Source of the DNA: Meconema thalassinum
Lineage: Eukaryota > Arthropoda > Insecta > Orthoptera > Tettigoniidae
Reading direction: 5' to 3'
Length of the DNA stretch: 64,000 nt
Assembly (NCBI GenBank): GCA_946902985.2
Contig: OX336390.1
Location: forward strand, 528,010,861 to 528,074,860
The notes below the pieces were generated by a model. The model saw only the letters and a program-made list of their open reading frames with translations. It searched no databases and had not been told where the DNA came from. Each line of letters starts with the position of its first letter. Within the stretch, counting starts at the first letter, position 1. Position numbers and translations under genes: made by a program. Below are positions 46,218-59,120 of this stretch, one piece after another.

Positions 46218-47486
46218 TGCGTGGCGCTAGGAGAAACGGAACTCAAATCGCGCTCTCGCTACCACAAATCTGGCGCAGCGCTAGGAAAAGCGGAATTCGA
46301 ATCACGCTCTCGCTAGCACAACTGCGGCGCAACTCCACCAATTAAGGTGGGGTGCCACGGTGGTCATATTGACCATGAAGTGGCGGTCTGGAACGTATCC
46401 AGAGGGTGGGGTTTTGCTGTTGGATGCCCCTCCCAAATAATAGTCATGTTTAGAAAACAAGGTAACAAAGAAGGGTAGTACACAAGTAATTGGGGCACAA
46501 GTAAATCAGACACTGGGGCCTATAAGAAAAGGAGGGAGGAATCCCTTAATTGCTGACCAAACCTAGGGCACAGCAAGCCCAACAAGAAACCCAAAAACAC
46601 AGTAAATAAAATCAGGCTCTGGAGAGCGGAAACAAAGGAAAAGGCAACTATCAACCGTGGCAGTAGGTGGGCGGGAAAACGTGGCATGTGACGCCACAGC
46701 CGTTACGTTAACACCAGCACGTGTTTGCAATCAAGTGGGGTTTAAATTTAATAGGCCCAGGAGGGTTTACTGAGCACCAAATGGCTCTGAGTTTAATTGA
46801 CGACATATTGCAGCAAACAAAACTTAGCAAAAGGCTTTAGGCTTAAGGCACCATGCGCCGCGGGGCGCTTAAACAATGGTCTGGCCAGCGAACGATAATG
46901 GAAGTTTATGTCGTCAAGAATTACAATATAACCCCGGGCAAAAGGTTCAAAAATCAAATACATCATTGTTATTAAGGTAATTTGTCCTTGAGAATAGATA
47001 AAGAAACAACTAGAACGCAAAAGTTACGTCGGCATCCTTTCGTATAATGTAATGTAATGTGGTCAACCACATGGCAATGTGCTTGGAAGGTTAGTGAGAG
47101 AAAATGCACAGTTCGTAATAATATGGAAAGGAAATCCTTTCCCCAAAAGTGTGTATTCAATATAGACAGTGAGGAATGCACAAATAGAAATAGTAGCCTG
47201 TTTAATTGAGACTACCTCGTGGTACCACTTATATAGTTCTAAGTCTGAGGATGCAAAGGCTTCGTTTCGCGCACTGAAGCAACACAATTTTAAATGCAAA
47301 TAAAAACTCCATCGGGAGAAATAAAATGAAAATATCTAAAGCATTCATATAACAGTTTGTCCACAGTACCTTGATACTGGCCTCATGGCCACACCAGCCA
47401 CAGAGGCTAGCCTTCCGAATGGCCAACTAATACAACTTGCGCCTACATCATAGCAAGTCCAGGAGGAAAATAATAGCGTCAGTAGG
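46218..47486 (-). repeat. 5' LTR of element C, inner part
   Basis: Matches 41169-42451 until TCAGTAGG; the LTR then resumes at 59356. The first copy of the 8-bp hAT target site is at 47479-47486. Confidence 0.93.
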
Positions 47487-47704
47487 TAGGGATGGGCGCG
47501 ACTGAAGCCTGGAATCGAGAGTGTCGACTCGATCGACTCCAAACACCGGTCTCGGTTCGCATGAAGCCTCGCGACTCCACGCTCCACGTTAATCTGATGC
47601 GTATTGCGGGGCCGTTTCGCATGGAACCTCGCGACTCCAAGCTCTCGTGATGAGTATTGCGGGGCCACACGGTACCTTCGCATGAAGCCTCGCGACTCCA
47701 AGCT

Positions 47705-48017
47705 AACCTGATGAGTAAGGTCCGGATAGTTATGTGTTTATATATATTTAATTTTACTAACATTTAGTATTTTCTATTTATTTTCATATATTTGCCGTTT
47801 TTATAAATAAATACATATTATGGCGAATTTATTCGCAACATATTTCCTGTATTTGGTGGTATGTCGCCTTAGATAAATGCTGCCGACATTTTCGCCCTTG
47901 GCAATTCTATTAATTTGCCTCTCTATTTCGTGAATGTACCCTTGTCTCGGTATTGTAGTAGTATTTCAAGACAGGAATTCCCTGGCCATTAAGTATAGCA
48001 GAGGGGGCTGGAGAAGA
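47705..48017. repeat. Array spacer, copy 1
   Basis: About 310 bases from AAGGTCCGGATAGTTATG to GGGGGCTGGAG, AT-rich, single-copy within each array block. The other copies are at 49715-50006 and 54340-54630; all three are flanked by the 53-bp unit. Confidence 0.9.
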
Positions 48018-48149
48018 CTCGCGACTCCAAGTTCCCTTGTTGAGTATTGCGGGGCCGCTTCGCATGAAGACTCGCGACTCCAAGCTCCCCTGATGAGTAA
48101 TGCGGGGCCGCTTCGCATGAAGACTCGCGACTCCAAGCTCACGTGATGA

Positions 48150-48380
48150 GTATATATATATGTGCAGTCATTTCATTCCGCCGCATGGCGATTGCCCCTG
48201 CGGCGGCGGGCCCCCTTAGACAGTTTCGCCGTCTCTTCGGGCCAGGGGGTTAAGGTATTTAGGAGAGGTGGAAATTTTGGTGATGGGTGGGTTTGTTTTT
48301 AGGGTTTGGAAGAAAGTGTGTGAGAATTTTGGTTGGGGCATTGCTGGAGAAATTTGGAGAAGGGTGCTGGGCGGCGTGAT
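48150..48380. repeat. Unique segment inside the array
   Basis: A (TA)n stretch, then a very GC-rich part (GCCGCATGGCGATTGCCCCT, GCGGCGGCGGGCCC) able to fold on itself, then a G/T-rich part. No second copy in the window. It ends where the 53-bp unit resumes (GTGATGAGTATTGCGGGG). Confidence 0.7.
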
Positions 48381-49714
48381 GAGTATTGCGGGGTCGTTTC
48401 GCATGAAGACTCGCGACTCCAAGCTCCCTTGTTGAGTATTGCGGGGTCGCTTCGCATGAAGACTCGCGACTCCAAGCTCCCCTGATGAGTATTGCGGGGC
48501 CGCTTCGCATGAAAACTCGCGACTCCAAGCTCACGTGATGAGTATTGCAGGGTCGTTTCGCATGAAGACTCGCGACTCCAAGCTCCCCTGATGAGTATTA
48601 CGGGGCCGCTTCACATGAAGACTCGCGACTCCAAGCTCACGTGATGAGTATTGCGGGGTCGTTTCGCATGAAGACTCGCGACTCCAAGCTCCCATGTTGA
48701 GTATTGCGGGGTCACTTCGCATGAAGACTCGCGACTCCAAGCTCCCATGTTGAGTATTGCGGGGCCGCTTCACATGAAGACTCGCGACTCCAAGCTCCCT
48801 TGTTGAGTATTGCGGGGTCGTTTCGCATGAAGACTCGCGACTCCAAGCTCCCATGTTGAGTATTGCGGGGTCGCTTCGCATGAAGCCTCTCGACTCCAAG
48901 CTCACCTGATGAGTATTGCGGGGCCACTTCGCATGAGGACTCGAGACTCCAAGCTCCCCTGATGAGTATTGCGGGGTGGCTTCGCATGAAGCCTCTCGAC
49001 TCCAAGCTCACCTGATGAGTATTGCAGTGGCTTCGCATGAAGCCTCTCGACTCCAAACTCACCTGATGAGTATTGCGGGGTCGCTTCGCATGAAGCCTCT
49101 CGACTCCAAGCTCACCTTATGAGTATTGCGGGGCCACTTCGCATGAAGACTCGAGACTCCAAGCTCCCCTGATGAGTATTGCGGGGTGGCTTCGCATGAA
49201 GACTCGCGACTCCAAGCTCACCTGATGAGTATTGCGGGGCCGATTCGCATGAAGACTCGTGACTCCAAGCTCACCTGATGAGTATTGCGGGGCCACTTCG
49301 CATGAAGACTCGAGACTCCAAGCTCCCCTGATGAGTATTGCGGGGTGGCTTCGCATGAAGACTCGCGACTCCAAGCTCCCCTGATGAGTATTGCGGGGTG
49401 GCTTCGCATGAAGACTCGCGACTCCAAGCTCCCTTGTTGAGTATTGCGGGGCCGCTTCGCATGAAGCCTCTCGACTCCAAGCTCACCTGTTGAGTATTGC
49501 GGGACCGCTTCGCATGAAGCCTCTCGACTCCAAGCTCACCTGATGAGTATTGCGGGGTCGCTTCTCATGAAGACTCGCGACTCCAAGCTCACCTGATGAG
49601 TATTGCGGGGCCGCTTCGCATGAAGCCTCGCGACTCCAAGCTCTCGTGATGAGTATTGCGGGGCCACACGGTCCCTTCCCATGAAGCCTCGCGACTCCAA
49701 GCTAACCTGATGAG

Positions 49715-50006
49715 TAAGGTCCGGATAGTTATGTGTTTATATATATTTAATTTTACTAAATATTTTCTATTTATTTACATATATTTGCCGTTTTTATAAA
49801 TAAATACATATTATGGCGAATTTATTCGTGACATATTTCCTGTATTTGGTGGTATGTCGCACTCCTTAGATAAATGCTGCCGACATTTTCGACCCTTGGC
49901 AATTCCATTAATTTGCCTCTCTATTTCGGGATGTACCCTTGTCTCTGTATTGTAGTAGTATTTCAAGACAGGAATTCCCTGGCCATTAAGTATAGCAGGG
50001 GGGCTG
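49715..50006. repeat. Array spacer, copy 2
   Basis: Nearly identical to copy 3 and shorter than copy 1 (missing about 10 bases near TTACTAACATTTAG). Confidence 0.9.
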
Positions 50007-53000
50007 GAGAAGACTCGCGACTCCAAGCTCCCTTGTTGAGTATTGCGGGGCCGCTTCGTATGAAGCCTCTCGACTACATGCTCACCTGTTGAGTATTGCG
50101 GGACTGCTTCGCATGAAGCCTCTCGACTCCAAGCTCACCTGTTGAGTATTGCGGGGTCGCTTCGCATGAAGCCTCTCGACTCCAAGCTCATCTGTTGAGT
50201 ATTGCGGGGCCACTTCGCATGAAGCCTCTCGACTCCAAGCTCACCTGATGACTATTGCGGGGCCGCTTCGCATGAAGACTCGCGACTCCAAGCTCACCTG
50301 ATGAGTATTGCGGGGCCGCTTCGCATGAAGCCTCTCGACTCCAAACTCACCTGATGAGTATTGCGGGGTCGCTTCGCATGAAGCCTCTCGACTCCAAACT
50401 CACCTGATGAGTATTGCGGGGTCGCTTCACATGAAGACTCGCGACTCCAAGCTCACCTGATGAGTATTGCGGGGCCGCTTCGCATGAAGACTCGTGACTC
50501 CAAGCTCTCCTGATGAGTATTGCGGGGTGGCTTCGCATGAAGACTCGCGACTCGAAGCTCACCTGATGAGTATTGCGGGGCCGCTTCGCATGAAGCCTGT
50601 CGACTCCAAGCTCACGTGATGAGTATTGCGGGGTCGTTTCGCATGAAGACTCGCGACTCCAAGCTCAACTGATGACTATTGCGGGGCGCTTCGCATGAAG
50701 ACTCGCGACTCCAAGCTCACCTGATGAGTATTGCGGGGCCGCTTCGCATGAAGCCTCTCGACACCAAACTCACCTGATGAGTATTGCGGGGTCGCTTCAT
50801 ATGAAGACTCGCGACTCCAAGCTCACCTGATGAGTATTGCGGGGCCGCTTCGCATGAAGACTCGTGACTCCAAGCTCACCTGATGAGTATTGCGGGGCCA
50901 CCTCGCATGAAGACTCGCGACTCCAAGCTCCCCTGATCAGTATTGCGGGGTGGCTTCGCATGAAGATTCGCGACTCGAAGCTCACCTGATGAGTATTGCG
51001 GGGCCGCTTCGCATGAAGCCTGTCGACCCCAAGCTCACGTGATGAGTATTGCGGGGTCGTTTCGCATGAAGACTCACGACTCCAAGCTCATCTGATGAGT
51101 ATTGCGGGGCCGCTTCGCATGAAGACTCGCGACTTCAAGCTCACCTGATGAGTATTGTGGGGCCGCTTCACATGAAGACTCGCGATTCCAAGCTCCCCTG
51201 ATGAGTATTGCGGGGTGGCTTTGCATGAAGACTCGCGACTCCAAGCTCACCTGATGAGTATTGCGGGGTCGCTTCGCATGAAGACTCGCGACTCCAAGCT
51301 CACCTGATGAGTATTGCGGGGTCGCTTCGCATGAAGACTCGCGACTCCAAGCTGCCCTGATGAGTATTGCGGGGCCGCTTCGCATGAAGCCTCTCGACTC
51401 CAAGCTCACCTGTTGAGTATTGCGGGGTGGCTTCGCATGAAGACTCGCGACTCCAAGCTCACCTGATGAGTATTGCGGGGCAGCTTCGCATGAAGATTCG
51501 CGACTCCAAGCTCACGTGATGAGTATTGCGGGGTCGTTTCGCATGAAGACTCGCGACTCCAAGCTCCCCTGATGAGTATTGCGGGGTCGCTTCGCATGAA
51601 GACTCGCGACTCCAAGCTCACCTGATGAGTATTGCGGGGTCGCTTCGCATGAAGACTCGCGACTCCAAGCTCCCCTGATGAGTATTGCGGGGCCGCTTCG
51701 CATGGAGCCTCTCGACTCCAAGCTCACCTGTTGAGTATTGCGGGGTGGCTTCGCATGAAGACTCGCGACTCCAAGCTCACCTGATGAGTATTGCGGGGCG
51801 CTTCGCATGAAAACTCGCGACTCCAAGCTCACGTGATGAGTATTGCGGGGTCGTTTCGCATGAAGCCTCTCGACTCCAAATTCCCCTGATGAGTATTGCG
51901 GGGTCGTTTCGCATGAAGACTCGCGACTCCAAGCTCCCCTGATGAGTATTGCGGGGCCGCTTCACATGAAGCCTCTCGACTCCAAGCTCACCTGTTGAGT
52001 ATTGCGGGGCCGCTTCACATGAAGACTCGCGACTCCAAGCTCCCCTGATGAGTATTGCGGGGTCGTTTCGCATGAAGACTCGCGACTCCAAGCTCCCCTG
52101 ATGAGTATTGCGGGGCCGCTTCACATGAAGCCTCTCGACTCCAAGCTCACCTGTTGAGTATTGCGGGGTGGCTTCGCATGAAGACTCGCGACTCCAAGCT
52201 CACCTGATGAGTATTGCGGGGCCGCTTCGCATGAAGACTCGCGACTCCAAGCTCACGTGATGAGTATTGCGGGGTCGTTTCGCATGAAGACTCGCGACTC
52301 CAAGCTCACCTGATGAGTATTGCGGGGCCGCTTCGCATGAAGACTCGCGACTCCAAGCTCCCCTGATGAGTATTGCGGGGTCGTTTCGCATGAAGCCTCG
52401 CGACTCCAAGCTCACCTGATGAGTATTGCGGGGCCGCTTCGCATGAAGACTCGTGACTCCAAGCTCCCCTGATGAGTATTGCGGGGTCGTTTCGCATGAA
52501 GCCTCTCGACTCCAAGCTCACCTGTTGAGTATTGCGGGGCCGCTTCACATGAAGACTCGCGACTCCAAGCTCCCCTGATGAGTATTGCGGGGTCGTTTCG
52601 CATGAAGACTCGCGACTCCAAGCTCCCCTGATGAGTATTGCGGGGCCGCTTCACATGAAGCCTCTCGACTCCAAGCTCACCTGTTGAGTATTGCGGGGTG
52701 GCTTCGCATGAAGACTCGCGACTCCAAGCTCACCTGATGAGTATTGCGGGGTCGTTTCGCATGAAGCCTCGCGACTCCAAGCTCACCTGATGAGTATTGC
52801 GGGGCCGCTTCGCATGAAGACTCGCGACTCCAGGCTCCCCTGATGAGTATTGCGGGGTCGTTTCGCATGAAGCCTCTCGATCCAAGCTCACCTGTTGAGT
52901 ATTGCGGGGCCGCTTCACATGAAGACTCGCGACTCCAAGCTCCCCTGATGAGTATTGCGGGGTCGTTTCGCATGAAGACTCGCGACTCCAAGCTCCCCTG

Positions 53001-54339
53001 ATGAGTATAGCGGGGCCGCTTCACATGAAGCCTCACGACTCCAAGCTCACCTGTTGAGTATTGCGGGGTGGCTTCGCATGAAGACTCGCGACTCCAAGCT
53101 CACCTGATGAGTATTGCGGGGTCGTTTCGCATGAAGCCTCGCGACTACAAGCTCACCTGATGAGTATTGCGGGGCCGCTTCGCATGAAGACTCGCGACTC
53201 CAAGCTCCCCTGATGAGTATTGCGGGGTCGTTTCGCATGAAGACTCGCGACTCCAAGCTCCCCTGATGAGTATTGCGGGGTGGCTTCGCATGAAGACTCG
53301 CGACTCCAAGCTCACGTGATGAGTATTGCGGGGTCGTTTCGCATGAAGACTCGCGACTCCAAGCTCCCATGTTGAGTATTGCGGGGCCGCTTCACATGAA
53401 GACTCGCGACTCCAAGCTCCCTTGTTGAGTATTGCGGGGTCGTTTCGCATGGATACTCGCGACTCCAAGCTCCCATGTTGAGTATTGCGGGGTCGCTTCG
53501 CATGAAGCCTCTCGACTCCAAGCTCACCTGATGAGTATTGCGGGGCCACTTCGCATGAGGACTCGAGACTCCAAGCTCCCCTGATGAGTATTGTGGGGTG
53601 GCTTCGCATGAAGCCTCTCGACTCCAAGCTCACCTGATGAGTATTGCGGGGTGGCTTCGCATGAAGCTTCTCGACTCCAAACTCACCTGATGAGTATTGC
53701 GGGGTCGCTTCGCATGAAGCCTCTCGACTCCAAGCTCACCTGATGAGTATTGTGGGGCCACTTCGCATGAAGACTCGAGACTCCAAGCTCACCTGATGAG
53801 TATTGCGGGGTGGCTTCGCATGAAGACTCGCGACTCCAAGCTCACCTGATGAGTATTGCGGGGCTGATTCGCATGAAGACTCGTGACTCCAAGCTCACCT
53901 GATGAGTATTGCGGGGCCACTTCGCATGAAGACTCGCGACTCCAAGCTCCCCTGATGAGTATTGCGGGGTGGCTTCGCATGAAGACTCGCGACTCCAAGC
54001 TCCCCTGATGAGTATTGCGGGGTGGCTTCGCATGAAGACTCGCGACTCCAAGCTCCCTTGTTGAGTATTGCGGGGCCGCTTCGCATGAAGCCTCTCGACT
54101 CCAAGCTCACCTGTTGAGTATTGCGGGACCGCTTCGCATGAAGCCTCTCGACTCCAAGCTCACCTGATGAGTATTGCGGGGTCGCTTCTCATGAAGACTC
54201 GCGACTCCAAGCTCACCTGATGAGTATTGCGGGGCCGCTTCGCATGAAGCCTCGCGACTCCAAGCTCTCGTGATGAGTATTGCGGGGCCACACGGTCCCT
54301 TCCCATGAAGCCTCGCGATTCCAAGCTAACCTGATGAGT

Positions 54340-54630
54340 AAGGTCCGGATAGTTATGTGTTTATATATATTTAATTTTACTAAATATTTTCTATTTATTT
54401 ACATATATTTGCCGTTTTTATAAATAAATACATATTATGGCGAATTTATTCGTAACATATTTCCTGTATTTGGTGGTATGTCGCACTCCTTAGATAAATG
54501 CTGCCGACATTTTCGACCCTTGGCAATTCCATTAATTTGCCTCTTTATTTCGGGATGTACCCTTGTCTCTGTATTGTAGTAGTATTTCAAGACAGGAATT
54601 CCCTGGCCATTAAGTATAGCAGGGGGGCTG
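54340..54630. repeat. Array spacer, copy 3
   Basis: Lies about 4,624 bases after copy 2. The flanking 53-bp units keep the same order of variants, showing a block duplication. Confidence 0.9.
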
Positions 54631-55945
54631 GAGAAGACTCGCGACTCCAAGCTCCCTTGTTGAGTATTGCGGGGCCGCTTCGCATGAAGCCTCTCGACTA
54701 CAAGCTCACCTGTTGAGTATTGCGGGGCCGCTTCGCATGAAGCCTCTCGACTCCAAGCTCACCTGTTGAGTATTGCGGGGTCGCTTCGCATGAAGCCTCT
54801 CGACTCCAAGCTCATCTGTTGAGTATTGCGGGGCCACTTCGCATGAAGCCTCTCGACTCCAAGCTCACCTGATGACTATTGCGGGGCCGCTTCGCATGAA
54901 GACTCGCGACTCCAAGCTCACCTGATGAGTATTGCGGGGCCGCTTCGCATGAAGCCTCTCGACTCCAAACTCACCTGATGAGTATTGCGGGGTCGCTTCA
55001 CATGAAGACTCGCGACTCCAAGCTCACCTGATGAGTATTGCGGGGCCGCTTCGCATGAAGACTCGTGACTCCAAGCTCACCTGATGAGTATTGCGGGGTC
55101 ACTTCGCATGAAGACTCGCGACTCCAAGCTCCCCTGATCAGTATTGCGGGGTGGCTTCGCATGAAGACTCGCGACTCGAAGCTCACCTGATGAGTATTGC
55201 GGGGCCGCTTCGCATGAAGCCTGTCGACCCCAAGCTCACGTGATGAGTATTGTGGGGTCGTTTCGCATGAAGACTCGCGACTCCAAGCTCATCTGATGAG
55301 TATTGCGGGGCCGCTTCGCATGAAGACTCGCGACTTCAAGCTCACCTGATGAGTATTGCGGGGCCGCTTCACATGAAGACTCGCGACTCCAAGCTCCCCT
55401 GATGAGTATTGTGGGGTGGCTTTGCATGAAGACTCGCGACTCCAAGCTCACCTGATGAGTATTGCGGGGCCGCTTCGCATGAAGACTTGCGACTCCAAGC
55501 TCACCTGATGAGTATTGCGGGGTCGCTTCGCATGAAGACTCGCGACTCCAAGCTCCCCTGATGAGTATTGCGGGGCCGCTTCGCATGAAGCCTCTCGACT
55601 CCAAGCTCACCTGTTGAGTATTGCGGGGTGGCTTCGCATGAAGACTCGCGACTCCAAGCTCACCTGATGAGTATTGCGGGGCCGCTTCGCATGAAGACTC
55701 GCGACTCCAAGCTCCCCTGATGAGTATTGCGGGGCCGCTTCGCATAAAGCCTCGCGACTCCAAGCTCCCCTGATGAGTATTGCGGGGTCGCTTCGCATGA
55801 AGACTCGTGACTCCAAGCTCACCTGATGAGTATTGCGGGGTGGCCTCGCATGAAGACTCGCGACTCCAAGCTCACCTGATGAGTATTGCGGGGCCGCTTC
55901 GCATGAAGACTCGCGACTCCAAGCTCACCTGATTAGTATTACGGG

Positions 55946-56588
55946 GGGCACACGGTCGCTTTTTATCCGAATCTATCATTATTATTATTATTATTATTAT
56001 TATTTACAATCATTGTGCCAAATTGTTGGAATATTGCTCTTTAGGCAGGTTGTATTACTATTATTGTTATAAATAATAATCACCATAATAAACACAATAA
56101 CAATTACACCTACAACATTACCGATGATAACCCGAAACAATCATACATGTTTGCTGGCTAATAATCCTATTGTATTCATCGTAACACAAGGTATCAAGGG
56201 ACGAACGTCGATGCATAACAAGACCGTCACTATATGAGAGGCCTGTGCGCACATCGTAAACAAAGCAATTAACAAACCATAACATAGGCCAAATCTTACA
56301 TTAATTCAACACCCAACTTTTGTTATTGGAGACACGGAAATGAAACAGCCTATCGTGAAAGTAAAAATACACACACAGTGCCAAGAACTTCGTAATTGGT
56401 ATTCGACATTCCATATAACGATCTTGCCGGCAAAATAAATATCCCGCACTATACATCAACTAGGCCTATTCAGCATATTCTCATACTGTAGAATCATACA
56501 GTAGATCATAACAAAGAACGACTTTGCATATGATCATTCTATTGAATCGTTTTGCAGGTTATAATAGCTTGCCATACATTTCAATATA
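55946..56588. other. hAT-like element 2 interior right of the array
   Basis: A short (ATT)n run at about 55977-56004 and then AT-rich sequence without a frame. Confidence 0.5.
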
Positions 56589-57712
56589 AACAAGAAGTTC
56601 CGTGACGAACTAAAGAGCCTACTTTTCATGCCAATGATTATTCTACAGTATATGAACCTATCTAGAATAATGAAGAAATTAAGTTGCTAATATCGAAATT
56701 TCTAATTATTTCGAAATATTGTATACCTTGCATAATGTAGCCTAATAGAGCACTACAGTTGGCAGCCCTGATGACTGAATATATTCTTAGTTCCATCTCT
56801 TAAGGTACAGAATACAAAATTTGGTTGAAGTCCAATGAATAGCATGGACGTTACATGCAGTTAAACATTGGATTTAAAAGCGTGCGTAAAATCATGTTGG
56901 CAACAATGTCATGCATGTATTGGTCAGAAATAATCTAAAATAATATGATCTATTGTTGTGCCAATTTTAAATGAAATCCATTAGTTAGTATAGAAGTTAC
57001 ATGCATTTTAAAATTGGACCTATCAGCAGGCCTAGAATCATGTTGGCAGCACTGACGTATATTAGTTAGTCCAAATGCATCTAGAATGCCAGGTACTATA
57101 CGCGTGCAAAGTTTAGAGCTATTGGCTTGCATACTTTCTGATATATTGGTATTTGGATAAAATAAATTAGGAGCATTTATTAACAGTTGGCAGCCCTGGT
57201 GGGTCTTAAGAATATGCTCAGTCATATCTGGTTATGTATGCATACAACATACGAAATTTGGTTGAATTCCAATGGATAGTGTAGAAGTTATGTGCATTTA
57301 AAAATTGGACCAATCAGCAGGCTTATAATCATTTTGGCAACACAGCGATGTATGGCCTCCTGGAAATTAAACTGCAATATTATTATCTATACGTATGCCA
57401 ATTTTGAAATAGCTCCCATTCATACCTTCCAAGATATCCAACATGGAGCTCAAATTTCAATTGCGATTTTTTAGCAGTTGGTAGCACTGAGATCATTTTC
57501 AAATATGGCCGTGAGATATTCGGGCATAGACCTTTACTCATACCAAATTTTGTTTTGATTGCTCCAGCCGTTTAGGAGTTGATAGGGGGGGACACACACA
57601 CAGCCAGACAGACAGACAGACAGAAGGACAGACAGACAGACAGACACACATTTGCCCGATCTCATAAGACTACTTTTTCCTCATTTTTGCAAAATGTAAA
57701 AAGTAGGCTAAA
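56589..57712. repeat. Long tandem repeat, copy 1 (1.1 kb)
   Basis: Begins AACAAGAAGTTCCGTGACG and ends with a CAGA microsatellite (about 57603-57650) and AAAAAGTAGGCTAAA. Internally it is made of roughly 290-base modules each carrying CAGTTGGCAGCCCTG and AAATTTGGTTGAA. Confidence 0.85.
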
Positions 57713-59019
57713 ACAAGAAGTTCCGTGAAGAACTATACAGCCTACTTTTCATGCCAATGATTATTCTACAGTATATGAACCTATCTAGAATAATGACGAA
57801 ATTAAGTTGGTAATATCGAAATATCTAATTAGTTCAAAATATACCTGTATAATGTAGCCTAATAGAGCACTAGAGTTGGCAGCCTGGTGACTGAATATAT
57901 TCTTAGTTCCACCTCTTAAGGTACAGAATACAAAATTTGGTTGAAGTCCAATGGACGTTACATGCAGTTAGACACTGGATCTATCAGCACGCGTAAAGGC
58001 ATGTTGCCAACAATACCATGCGTGTGCTGGTCAGAAATAATCTGAATAATTATGATATCTTGTTGTGCCAATTTTGGATGAAATCCATTTGTTAGTATAG
58101 AAGTTACATGTATTTTAAAATTGGACATATCAGCAGGCATAGAATCATGTTGGCAGCACTGCCTTGTATTAATTACTCCAAATTAATCTAGAATGTCAGG
58201 TGCTATACGTGTGCAAAGTATAGAGCTGTTGGCATGCATACTTTCTGATATATTGATATTAGGGTAAAAAGAATATAGACAGCATTTATTAACAGTTGGC
58301 AGCCCTGATTGCTCTTAACAATATTTATAGTCATATCTGTTATGGTACACATAGCACATACGAAATTTGGTTGAAATCCAGCTGATTGTATAAGAGTTAC
58401 ATGTATTTAAAAATTGGTACTATCAGCAGGCTTATAATCATGTTGGTAGAACTGACATATATAAGTTACTCCAAATTAATCTAAAATGTCAGAATATACG
58501 TGTGCATAGTTTAAAGCTGTTGGCTTGCATACTTTCTGATATATTGGTATTTGGATTAAAAAAATAGAGAGAGCAATTATTAGCAGTTGGCAGCCCTAGT
58601 GGCTCTTAAGAATACGCTCAGTCATATCTGTTTATGTACAGATATTACATACAAAATTTGGTTGAATTCCAATTGATAGTGTAGAAGTTATATGCATTTA
58701 AACATTGGACCTATCAGAAGGCTTAAAATTATTTTGGCAACACTGTCATGGTTGGCCTCCTGGAAATTAAACTGAAATAGTATTATCTACATGTGTGCCA
58801 ATTTTGGAATAGTTCCCATGCATACCTTGCAAGATATCCAACATGGAGCTCAAATTTCTAGTGCGTTTTTTCAGCAGTTGGTAGCACTGACATCATTTTC
58901 AAATATGGACGTGAGCTATTCCGGTGCACATCTTTACTCATACTAAATTTGGTTTTGATTGCTGCAGCCGTTTAGGAGTTGATAGGGGGGGACACACACA
59001 CAGCCAGACAGACAGACAG

Positions 59020-59050
<31 letters not shown>

Positions 59051-59120
59051 CACATTTTCCCGGATCGATCTCATAAGTCTACTTTTTCCTCATTTTTGCA
59101 AAATGTGAAAAGTAGGCTAA
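57713..59120. repeat. Long tandem repeat, copy 2 (1.4 kb)
   Basis: Same start (AACAAGAAGTTCCGTGAAG) and same end (CAGA run at about 59000-59050, AAAAGTAGGCTAAA) as copy 1, but with one more 290-base module. The copies are diverged. Confidence 0.85.

Larger units (their letters stand above)
47570..55945. repeat. 53-bp tandem satellite array, roughly 130 copies
   Basis: The unit reads TGATGAGTATTGCGGGG, then (C/T)CGCTTCGCATGAAG, then (A/C)CTCGCGACTCC, then AAGCTCACC, 53 bases. Variation is concentrated at a few positions: GCCGC/GTCGC/GTGGC, GAAGACTCGCG/GAAGCCTCTCG, CACC/CCCC/CACG/CCTT and GATG/GTTG. The array is broken by three copies of a 0.3-kb spacer and one other 0.23-kb segment. Reading frames seen in it come from the unit being open in several frames and are not genes. 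Confidence 0.97.

Noticed and set aside
48960..49010. Hammerhead ribozyme in the 53-bp satellite (CTGATGAG..GCATGAAG)
   Set aside because: The second core box is GAAG in nearly all units rather than GAAA, and the only possible stem II (TGCG/CGCA) is separated from CTGATGA by unpaired bases. The resemblance is probably chance.
47479..55822. Dozens of overlapping - strand ORFs with LESRVFMRSHPAILIRG-like repeats
   Set aside because: They are translations of the 53-bp satellite unit, which is open in several frames (53 is not a multiple of 3), so the same peptide blocks appear in rotating order. There is no start context, no unique part and no domain.
47570..55945. CRISPR-like array
   Set aside because: Repeats abut directly with no unique spacers, the genome is eukaryotic and no cas genes are present.
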